Below are positions 1-4,968 of a stretch of DNA of 6,393 nucleotides, one piece after another. The notes under the pieces were generated by a model that did not search any database, had not been told where the DNA came from, and was given only the letters and a program-made list of their open reading frames with translations. The position numbers were made by a program, and so were the translations under genes. The stretch lies in NCBI GenBank assembly GCA_014238935.1, contig JABAAD010000040.1, positions 1-6,393 on the forward strand, written 5' to 3'. Every line of letters starts with the position of its first letter. Positions within the stretch are counted from its first letter, which is position 1. This DNA is from Alphaproteobacteria bacterium (lineage in GTDB: Bacteria > Pseudomonadota > Alphaproteobacteria > JABSOH01 > JABAAW01).

Positions 1-153
1 CTGGAAAAGAAGATTAGCGAAGGAACGACGACGAACCGAGAAGACGCGAACCCCGCAACCCGCCTTGTCGGCACGGGAATGCAAAAGCATCTCGACGGAT
101 ATCGTTACCCGCAGGTCGAAACGATCCTGTTCGTCTCGATCAAAGCACTCTAG
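1..153 (+). CDS. C-terminal end of an unrecognised protein (5' end outside window)
   Basis: Frame 1 of the plus strand is open from the first base to a TAG at 151-153, giving the last 50 residues of a protein that begins outside the window. The peptide has a balanced composition and ends in YPQVETILFVSIKAL, which looks like a real folded C-terminus. Frame 2 of the same strand gives an Arg/Lys/Ser-rich peptide typical of a shadow frame, and frame 3 is closed early. I do not recognise the family. It is convergent with truA, and the two stop codons overlap in the palindrome CTAG at 150-153. The alternative is a minus-strand reading frame open through the same stretch from an ATG near position 95. 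I consider the plus-strand reading better because of its amino acid composition, but the fragment is short and confidence is only moderate. Confidence 0.5.
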   Translation: MEKKISEGTTTNREDANPATRLVGTGMQKHLDGYRYPQVETILFVSIKAL

Positions 154-170
154 CTAAGCACTCTAGCTAA
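143..170. repeat. 13-bp tandem duplication over convergent stop codons
   Basis: The unit AAGCACTCTAGCT occurs twice, exactly, at 143-155 and 156-168, followed by the first two bases of a third copy. The first copy carries the CTAG shared by the truA stop (minus) and the plus-strand stop. The period is not a multiple of three, so the duplication shifts the frame of the truA tail. The second copy in the minus reading direction supplies the truA TAG. Without the duplication the truA frame would meet a TGA a few bases further on, so its effect on protein length is small. Confidence 0.9.
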
Positions 171-1082
171 TACTCCTCTAGCAAGAGGCGCTAAAGAAGG
201 GGGGAAAGAAGAGGGCGAAGCGCAAGGCAGCTCGTCGTAAGTCGCGCCTGAAAAGTAGAGCCCGTGCGCGGGTGCTGCAAAACGAAAAGGGCGCGACGGG
301 GAGGAGGCAATCTGCTCCCCTTTCAGCAAGCGGCGCACGCTGTTTTCAGGCAGACGCTGTTCGGCAACCGCCAACAAGGTGCCCGTCATGAGTCGCACTT
401 GGCGATAGAGAAAACCCGAGGCTTGAAAGACAAGACGAATCTCGTCGCCCTCGAAATGCGCTTCCGCCTTGTACATGCGTTTCACCGAAGAGCGGGCTTG
501 GCAGGCGTTCGAGCGAAAGGCTTGGAAGTCGTGTTCTCCCAAAAAATCTTGAACGCTACGCCGCAGACGCATCAACCCTTCCTCCCCGTTGTCGCCCCAT
601 CGTTGTTGCGTGCGCGCGTTCGTCTTGCGATACCAAACGCCTCCTTCGCGAAAGACGGGACGCGTGCGACTGACGACGATGCGATAGAGGTAGGTGCGAC
701 TGGTCGCCGAGAAGCGCGCGTGCAACGCGGGCGAGACTTCTTGCACGTTCTTGACGACGACGGGCAGTGGTTTGAGGTGAAAGTTCAACGCATCGCGCAG
801 CAGTTCTTCGTGCGAGCGATTGTCGCTGTCGAATCGGGAGAGATCGAGGTCTAGGTGTGCGAATTGTGCAAGCGCATGTACACCGCGGTCTGTGCGCCCT
901 GCGGCGTGCAGGCTTGTTCTTTGTCGGCAGAATCGGAAGACGGCGTCTTCCACCGTCGCCTGAACGCTACGAGCATGGCGACGGATATTGCTCTGCGCAC
1001 GCTCGACGGCGTCTGAGGGTTGTCGTTGCCAGCCGAGAAAATATCTTCCGTCGTAGGCGAGGGTCAGGAGATAGCGCGCCAA
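150..1082 (-). CDS. truA: tRNA pseudouridine synthase A (TruA)
   Basis: TruA isomerises uridines 38-40 in the anticodon stem-loop of many tRNAs to pseudouridine, in the cytoplasm and without a cofactor. The N-terminal wording ARYLLTLAYDG and GWQRQ is typical, and the catalytic aspartate lies in GRTDRGVHA (Asp65 from this start). Further family blocks are LHARFSATSRTYLYRI, the HDFQAFRS-CQA segment, SGFLYRQVR and the final GLYFSG. I chose the TTG at 1082 because it places the start where the family begins. A TTG at 1133 gives 17 more residues and has AAGGA 10 bases upstream, but those extra codons are T-rich at third positions, unlike the gene. Oddities are a loop about 15 residues longer than usual after GWQRQP and a Ser/Pro/Leu-rich tail of about 27 residues after the family's usual end. 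The gene is 79 bp downstream of the VTT-domain gene. The function is secure; the start is not. Confidence 0.93.
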   Translation of the reverse strand: MARYLLTLAYDGRYFLGWQRQPSDAVERAQSNIRRHARSVQATVEDAVFRFCRQRTSLHAAGRTDRGVHALAQFAHLDLDLSRFDSDNRSHEELLRDALNFHLKPLPVVVKNVQEVSPALHARFSATSRTYLYRIVVSRTRPVFREGGVWYRKTNARTQQRWGDNGEEGLMRLRRSVQDFLGEHDFQAFRSNACQARSSVKRMYKAEAHFEGDEIRLVFQASGFLYRQVRLMTGTLLAVAEQRLPENSVRRLLKGEQIASSPSRPFRFAAPAHGLYFSGATYDELPCASPSSFPPSLAPLARGVLARVLS

Positions 1083-1130
1083 CGGAGAAGAGAGGCAAGC
1101 AGGGGAAGGATCAAAACCCAGAATCGAAAC

Positions 1131-1149
1131 CAAGGATTCGAAATCCTTG
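1131..1149. other. Perfect hairpin between the VTT gene and truA
   Basis: CAAGGATT-CGA-AATCCTTG is an exact 8-bp inverted repeat with a 3-base loop in the gap upstream of truA. On the minus strand one arm contains the AAGGA that would be the ribosome binding site for the alternative truA start TTG at 1133, and the other arm contains that TTG. In RNA it could therefore mask the upstream start or separate the two cistrons. There is no T-run next to it, so it does not look like a simple intrinsic terminator. Regulatory meaning is inference. Confidence 0.45.
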
Positions 1150-1161
1150 TGGAGAGACGCG

Positions 1162-1896
1162 TCAGGAGGAGCGTTTCCGTTTCAGCTTACGATAGAGAAT
1201 GGGCAACAGCGAGAGCAAAGCGAGCCCGACCAGCGCCGCGATCACCTTGTGCGTCAGGATAGTATCGAGCGAGAAGTCTTGCCCTGCGGCGAAGATGTCG
1301 TTCAGACTGGAGCCGGACAGCGCGTAGATAAAGGTGCCGGGTGCAACGCCGAACAGGGTTGTCAGAAAGAAGATTCGCAAAGGCACGCGAAAGACGGCGG
1401 CGGCGATGTTGATGAGGAAAAAGGGAAAGACGGGAATGAAGCGCAGGAAGAGCATGTAGCTGACGACATCTTTTTGGAAGCCTTCTTCCAGCTTTTTGAT
1501 CTTGTTGCCTGCGCGTTGCAAGAAGAAATCTCCGAAGGCGGAGCGTGTTGCGAGGAAGACGGTCGTAGCCCCGATCGTCGCGGCGAAGACGACAGCGACG
1601 CCTCCCCAGATGACTCCGAAGAGGAAGCCGCCGGTGAGGGTCATGAGCAGGGCGAAGGGCAGCGAGCAAGCTGTAACGAGGACATAGATGGCGAAGTAGG
1701 CGGCATAGACGGTGAGGAAGTTGTTGTCGACCCAAGCGTGCAGTTTCGCCTGGTTGTCTTTGAGGGCAGCGAGGGAGAGAAAATCGAGATGTCCCATAAC
1801 GCGCAGCACGAAGAAGACAGCGAGGACGGAGAGCAAGACGACGAGCGGGAGGTATCGCTTCCAAGCGGGTTTCGCAGGGGGAGAGGTCTCGGACAT
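1162..1896 (-). CDS. VTT-domain (DedA/TVP38/TMEM64-like) membrane protein
   Basis: A 244-residue polytopic inner-membrane protein of the VTT (SNARE-associated, TVP38/TMEM64) family, starting at the ATG at 1896. After a short Pro/Lys-containing cytoplasmic N-terminus there is a membrane segment at about residues 15-32, followed by further hydrophobic segments around 62-80, 84-116, 147-168, 174-192 and 215-235. The family signatures are visible: GGFLFG (89-94), GATTVFLATR (109-118), FLRFIPVFPFFLIN (150-163) and TLFGVAPGTFIYALSG (180-195). It ends in a basic Lys/Arg tail. Related bacterial proteins are linked to lipid scrambling or transport and envelope homeostasis, but the substrate of this one cannot be read from sequence. 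It lies 36 bp after the DUF1640-like gene and 79 bp before truA. I see no functional link to tRNA modification. Length and motifs are normal for the family. Confidence 0.9.
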   Translation of the reverse strand: MSETSPPAKPAWKRYLPLVVLLSVLAVFFVLRVMGHLDFLSLAALKDNQAKLHAWVDNNFLTVYAAYFAIYVLVTACSLPFALLMTLTGGFLFGVIWGGVAVVFAATIGATTVFLATRSAFGDFFLQRAGNKIKKLEEGFQKDVVSYMLFLRFIPVFPFFLINIAAAVFRVPLRIFFLTTLFGVAPGTFIYALSGSSLNDIFAAGQDFSLDTILTHKVIAALVGLALLSLLPILYRKLKRKRSS

Positions 1897-1932
1897 GGAG
1901 AGAGAACCTAAATGGTGGTGGAAAAAAGAAGG

Positions 1933-2175
1933 TTAGGGTTGGGCGAGAACAAAGGAGAAGAGGAAACCAATACTAGCAACATTTCCGACAACTAATATAC
2001 CGAGTACCCAATAAATAACTTTGAGTTCGGTTCTGATCAGGGTGATATCAGATTTTGTTGCGACCTCGTTTTTGAGACATTGCAAGAGTCCCGTTGCCAT
2101 GGCTTCGGCTTGTTTGGTCGGCACACCTCCTTGTTGCAACGTTTTGGCGTAGGAGAGAGTATCGAAGGAGGGCAT
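1933..2175 (-). CDS. Small DUF1640/CCDC90-like membrane protein
   Basis: An 80-residue protein with an N-terminal helical part and one C-terminal membrane segment (about residues 54-77, then a short tail LAQP). The N-terminus SFDTLSYAKTLQQGGVPTKQAEAMA and the following ATKSDI resemble the DUF1640/CCDC90 family, where a FDTL-(x)-L-(x)-GV-(x)-QAEA helix is followed by a coiled coil starting at ATK-D and a terminal membrane anchor. Here the coiled coil is very short (about residues 34-53), so the protein is at the small end of the family. I chose the ATG at 2175. A TTG at 2193, three bases after the upstream stop, would add six residues (LPPQRA). Neither has a clear Shine-Dalgarno sequence, so reinitiation after the upstream small gene is plausible. 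The region is AT-richer than its neighbours. Cellular role is unknown; family assignment is from motif memory. Confidence 0.72.
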   Translation of the reverse strand: MPSFDTLSYAKTLQQGGVPTKQAEAMATGLLQCLKNEVATKSDITLIRTELKVIYWVLGILVVGNVASIGFLFSFVLAQP

Positions 2176-2196
2176 GGCTCGCTGGGGGGGCAAAGG

Positions 2197-2439
2197 TTAG
2201 AGATTCGTGAAGAGGCGGATGAAGCGGGAGGCAACGAAGACGAACAAAACAAAATGGATGGCAAGCGAGATACCAACAAACCAATAGAAGCCTCTGTATT
2301 CCTTGTTCGTCATGATATGATTAATGAGGGACGGTGCCGTAGCTTTGGCGGCTTTCTTTGGACGGGTCATTGTAACGGTAACGGACATGGGCATGGGCTT
2401 CTTTGGACGGGTCATTGTAACTCTAACGGGCATGGGCAT
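2197..2439 (-). CDS. Unrecognised small single-pass membrane protein with 15-residue tandem repeat
   Basis: From the ATG at 2439 the frame gives 80 residues. The N-terminal third is two copies of a basic 15-residue unit, roughly MPM-x-V-x-VTMTRPKK-P, followed by a polar linker with AAKATAP and then a strongly hydrophobic segment at about residues 51-70 (FYWFVGISLAIHFVLFVFVA) with a basic end. This fits a small inner-membrane protein with a positively charged N-terminal tail in the cytoplasm. I do not recognise the family. Alternative starts are the ATG at 2433, later in-frame ATGs including the one giving MTNKEYRGFYW, and an ATG at 2517 inside queG. None has a clear Shine-Dalgarno sequence. 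I prefer 2439 because a promoter would start RNA at about that base. It is 32 bp after queG and 21 bp before the DUF1640-like gene. Whether the repeat region is translated is uncertain; the membrane part looks real. Confidence 0.55.
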   Translation of the reverse strand: MPMPVRVTMTRPKKPMPMSVTVTMTRPKKAAKATAPSLINHIMTNKEYRGFYWFVGISLAIHFVLFVFVASRFIRLFTNL

Positions 2440-2443
2440 GGGC
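2354..2443. repeat. 45-bp tandem duplication, two copies
   Basis: Two adjacent 45-bp units, 2354-2398 and 2399-2443, agree at 42 of 45 positions. In the minus strand they encode two 15-residue copies of the basic PMPM...TRPKK unit at the start of the small membrane protein. The period is a multiple of three, so the frame is kept. Two of the three differences are adjacent and give Arg versus Thr in the encoded unit, so the copies have begun to diverge. Each unit contains GGGCATGGGCAT or a near copy, which on the minus strand gives clustered in-frame ATG codons. Confidence 0.9.
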
Positions 2444-2446
2444 AGG

Positions 2447-2475
2447 AGGATAGCTTTGAGAGAAAAAATTGTCAA
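2447..2475 (-). promoter_or_regulatory. Candidate sigma70-type promoter overlapping the queG stop
   Basis: On the minus strand a perfect TTGACA (2475-2470) is followed after exactly 17 bases by TATCCT (2452-2447), four of six matches to TATAAT including the first, second and last positions. The queG stop codon TGA lies inside the -35 box. Transcription would begin near 2440, at or one base before the ATG at 2439, so a transcript from it would be leaderless or nearly so. It would drive the two small membrane protein genes and perhaps the VTT gene and truA independently of the queuosine operon. Confidence 0.5.
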
Positions 2476-3785
2476 GGGGAGAAGGCAAAGCCTTGCTCTC
2501 GCAAGCACCACGCCCATTCCTCGCGCACCGCCTCATCCTTCTCGTCTGCCAAGTAATCCGCCGCCAGCTCTCTGATACGCTCCCGCCCCCCCAGTCGCCA
2601 TACCGCCCATACCGCGCTCGCTCGAACGACCGCATCTTCGTCCGACAGGTATCGCTCTGCCAGCGGCAACAAAGACTCGTCCGCGCTGTTTCCTGCAGCC
2701 ACCAACAGGTTGCGCCGAAATCTCGCAACGCCCAAACGTTTGACAACCGTCTTTCGAAACAACAAACGAAACTCCGCTTCCTCCAAACGCAGCCATTCGG
2801 CGATCCTCCCTGCGCCCAAGTCGAATCGAGAACGCAGGGCGACCGCCATCGAAACCTCCGCTTCCTCGTCCGTCTCCTCGTTCATCTCCTCGTTCATCTC
2901 CTCGTTCGTTTTTTCTCGAAGTTCTCTGGAGGCGTGTGCAAATTTGTTCCAAGGACACACCGCCAAACAATCGTCGCAACCGAACACACGGTTGCCCATA
3001 GCCTCCCGAAACTCACGAGGAATCACGCCACGATGCTCGATTGTCAAATAAGACAGACAACGCCGAGCGTCCAACGCGTACGGACGCGGAAAGGCTGCCG
3101 TCGGACAAATATCCAAACAACGCCGACAACTGCCACAACGCCCGACAGCGCGCGAGAAAGACGGTGAGGAAGACGGTGAGGAAGATTGTGAAAAAGAAGT
3201 TGGCGCAAACACGCGCGCCGCCAGCACGACCCCCAACAACAGCCAGCAGCCGTAGGAACGCGAGACCAGCTGCGTGTTTTTTCCCATCCACCCCACGCCA
3301 GCAAGTTCTGCCAAGCTTTTTTCGCTGAGAGGGGCTGTATCGACGAAGACTTTCGCTTGCGTGTCGTATTCGGCGCAAAGCCATCTTGCAAAAATTTTCA
3401 GACGCTTTTTGACAACCTCGTGATAGTCGTCGCCCAACGCATAAAGGGCTACGCCGGCAAGCCCCCTGTCTGCGAGCTTGCGTTGCCATGCTTTGCGGGT
3501 GTCTCCCTCAGGGGTGTAGTCGATGCCGAGCACGATCGCCGAGCGCGCCGCCGTCCACAACTTAGTAGGGTCGAGCCTCTCCTCCAGACGATGCGCGAAC
3601 CACGCCATCGTGCCGTGCTGTCCTTCTTCGACGAAGGCACGCAAGCGCACCCGTGCCACCTCCCCCAGCCGAGGCGCGCTCACGCCAAAACAGGAGAAAC
3701 CCAAAGCGCGTGCACGCGCGGCGAGGTGAGCATGTTCTTTTGCAGCATGTTCTTTTACGATTGTTCCGCTTGTGTCAGTCGTCAT
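2472..3785 (-). CDS. queG: Epoxyqueuosine reductase (QueG)
   Basis: QueG catalyses the last step of queuosine synthesis, reduction of epoxyqueuosine at tRNA position 34, using cobalamin and two [4Fe-4S] clusters. The catalytic aspartate sits in VDTAPLSEKS (Asp149), followed by GWMGKNTQL. The ferredoxin-like cysteines are C217, C220, C223 and C227, C243, then C270, C273 and C277 in CDDCLAVCPWN. The C-terminus (about 355-430) has the HEAT-like repeat region seen in QueG, starting RFRRNLLVAAGN. At 437 residues it is longer than the roughly 350-380 usual for the family. The excess is largely in low-complexity insertions: KEHAAKEHAH near the N-terminus, a Ser/Pro run at 197-211 just before the first cluster, and an acidic NEEM repeat at 293-309 after the second. 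The cluster-binding and catalytic residues are all intact. The ATG at 3785 overlaps the tgt stop by 11 bp, so translation is probably coupled. Confidence 0.96.
   Translation of the reverse strand: MTTDTSGTIVKEHAAKEHAHLAARARALGFSCFGVSAPRLGEVARVRLRAFVEEGQHGTMAWFAHRLEERLDPTKLWTAARSAIVLGIDYTPEGDTRKAWQRKLADRGLAGVALYALGDDYHEVVKKRLKIFARWLCAEYDTQAKVFVDTAPLSEKSLAELAGVGWMGKNTQLVSRSYGCWLLLGVVLAARVFAPTSFSQSSSPSSSPSFSRAVGRCGSCRRCLDICPTAAFPRPYALDARRCLSYLTIEHRGVIPREFREAMGNRVFGCDDCLAVCPWNKFAHASRELREKTNEEMNEEMNEETDEEAEVSMAVALRSRFDLGAGRIAEWLRLEEAEFRLLFRKTVVKRLGVARFRRNLLVAAGNSADESLLPLAERYLSDEDAVVRASAVWAVWRLGGRERIRELAADYLADEKDEAVREEWAWCLREQGFAFSP
2872..2907. repeat. 12-bp tandem repeat, three copies, in queG
   Basis: The unit ATCTCCTCGTTC occurs three times in a row (2872-2883, 2884-2895, 2896-2907); the first copy has G in place of A. 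On the minus strand it encodes repeated Asn-Glu-Glu-Met/Thr in the acidic insertion of QueG. The frame is kept. Confidence 0.93.
3158..3193. repeat. 12-bp tandem repeat in queG serine/proline insertion
   Basis: The unit AAGACGGTGAGG occurs twice exactly (3158-3169, 3170-3181) and once degenerately (3182-3193, 8 of 12 matching). On the minus strand it encodes the SSPS-like run just before the first iron-sulfur cysteine group of QueG. Confidence 0.9.
3729..3756. repeat. 15-bp period tandem duplication at the queG N-terminus
   Basis: AGCATGTTCTTTT occurs at 3729-3741 and again at 3744-3756, giving a 15-base period with 13 identical bases. On the minus strand it encodes KEHAA-KEHAH, residues 11-20 of QueG, upstream of the family's usual first helix. 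The insertion keeps the frame. Confidence 0.9.
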
Positions 3786-4959
3786 GCTCTTGTCTTATGG
3801 TGTTGAGAAAGCTTGCGAATCGCTGCTCTTTGACGGCCTCGCGCGCTTGCGCCATGAGACGCTGGTAGAAGAAGAGATTGTGCGCGCTCAACAGCATGGA
3901 GGCGAGCATTTCGCCCGCCTTGACGAGATGATGCAAGTAGGCGCGCGAAAAGCCCTGCGCGCAACAGGGACAGGGACAAGTTTGCTCTAGGGGTTGCGTG
4001 TCCTCCTTGTAGCGCGCGTTGCGGAGATTGCGCGTGCCGAGACGGAGGCTGTTTCCTTTGAAACAGAAGGCTTGTCCTGTGCGTCCGCTGCGCGTTGGCA
4101 AGACGCAGTCGAAGAGGTCGATGCCGCAGGCAACGGCTTCGACGAGGTCGCGCGGCTTTCCTACGCCCATCAGGTATCGCGGCTGTTGCGACGGCAGCAG
4201 GGGTGCGACCTGCTCCAGCAAGGCGTTGCGTTCTTCGGGCTTTTCGCCTACGGCAAACCCTCCGAGCGCGTAGCCGTCGAAGCCCAGCGCAAGGGTGCGC
4301 TCTGCCGACAAACTTCTGAGCGAGAAGTCCAAGCCACCCTGCACGATACCGAAGAGCGCGCGTTTGTCCGCGCGTTTGTCTTTGTCTTCCGCAGATTTGT
4401 CTTCGGCAGATTTGCGCTCCTGCTTGCGCCAGCAGGCGAGCGAGCGTTCCCCCCACAATGCCGAGCGTTCCACGGCGGCACGCAACCTTGACGCAGAGGA
4501 GGTGGAGGGTACGCATTCGTCGAGCGCCATGGCGATGGTGGAATCGAAGACGCGTTGCGCGCGCATGGCGAGCTCTGGCGTCAGATGCAGCCTCGTGCCG
4601 TCGATGTGCGAGCGAAAGACGATGCCCCCCTCCTCCACTTTGACTAGGTCTGCGAGCGACATCGCTTGAAATCCACCCGAATCGGTGAGAAGCGCTCCCT
4701 GCCAGCGCATGAAGGCGCGCACGCCGCCGCTTTTTTCCAAAACCTCCAAGCGAGGGCGCAACAGAAGATGGTAGGTGTTCGCAAGCACGACCGACGCGCC
4801 GCTGTCAGAAAGCGTTTGCGGAAAAACTCCTTTAACGCTGGCTTGCGTGCCGACAGGCATAAAGCACGGCGTGCGGATGATACCGTGCGGCGTCGTATAG
4901 GCGCAGGCGCGCGCAGAACCCTCGCAAGCCTCCACGACGAAGGAAAAGGCTTCATTCAT
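3775..4959 (-). CDS. tgt: Queuine/preQ1 tRNA-guanine transglycosylase (Tgt)
   Basis: Bacterial Tgt swaps guanine 34 of tRNAs with GUN anticodons for preQ1. This protein has the TIM-barrel landmarks in order: NTYHLLLRP (61-69), TDSGGFQ with Asp93, RSHIDGT (116-122), LDEC with Asp147, VQGG (206-209), GYALGGFAVGE (229-239), the nucleophile Asp284 in FDCVLPTR, and the zinc site Cys328, Cys330, Cys333 and His360. It has 394 residues, slightly above the usual 370-390. The difference is a charged insertion at about 180-200 made of KSAED and DKRA repeats. All catalytic and metal ligands are present. The start is the ATG at 4959, 9 bp after queA, with AAGGG directly upstream at unusually tight spacing and a second AAAGGG about a dozen bases upstream. 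It is third in the queuosine gene order and its 3' end overlaps queG. Confidence 0.98.
   Translation of the reverse strand: MNEAFSFVVEACEGSARACAYTTPHGIIRTPCFMPVGTQASVKGVFPQTLSDSGASVVLANTYHLLLRPRLEVLEKSGGVRAFMRWQGALLTDSGGFQAMSLADLVKVEEGGIVFRSHIDGTRLHLTPELAMRAQRVFDSTIAMALDECVPSTSSASRLRAAVERSALWGERSLACWRKQERKSAEDKSAEDKDKRADKRALFGIVQGGLDFSLRSLSAERTLALGFDGYALGGFAVGEKPEERNALLEQVAPLLPSQQPRYLMGVGKPRDLVEAVACGIDLFDCVLPTRSGRTGQAFCFKGNSLRLGTRNLRNARYKEDTQPLEQTCPCPCCAQGFSRAYLHHLVKAGEMLASMLLSAHNLFFYQRLMAQAREAVKEQRFASFLNTIRQEHDD
4358..4411. repeat. Adjacent 12-bp and 15-bp tandem duplications in tgt
   Basis: GCGCGTTTGTCC is repeated at 4358-4369 and 4370-4381 (11 of 12 identical). It is followed at once by a 15-bp unit, TTTGTCTTCCGCAGA, at 4381-4395 and 4396-4410 (14 of 15 identical). 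On the minus strand these encode KSAED twice and DKRA twice, in the loop between the LDEC helix region and the VQGG strand of Tgt. Both periods keep the frame. Confidence 0.9.
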
Positions 4960-4968
4960 TCCCTTGAT

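Noticed and set aside
175..188. Possible terminator hairpin CCTCT-AGCA-AGAGG at the truA 3' end
   Set aside because: Only a 5-bp stem, no adjacent T-run on either strand, and it lies inside the truA coding tail.
264..854. Plus-strand frame antisense to truA
   Set aside because: No family motif, and the minus strand encodes a complete TruA with its catalytic GRTDRG block.
1187..1864. Arg/Leu-rich minus-strand frame inside the VTT gene
   Set aside because: Very high Arg and Ser/Pro with no motif is typical of a shifted frame in GC-rich coding DNA.
1147..1911. Long plus-strand open frame of 254 codons antisense to the VTT gene
   Set aside because: It is rich in Glu, Gly and Asp in a way that comes from the complement of the leucine/phenylalanine codons of the membrane protein, has no recognisable motif, and the minus-strand frame carries clear VTT signatures.
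2872..2907. Possible CRISPR-like array
   Set aside because: Units are 12 bases, directly adjacent and without spacers; they encode an in-frame Glu-rich repeat in QueG.
2469..3167. Plus-strand frame antisense to queG
   Set aside because: Low-complexity Arg/Thr/Gln-rich shadow; the minus frame carries all expected iron-sulfur cysteines.
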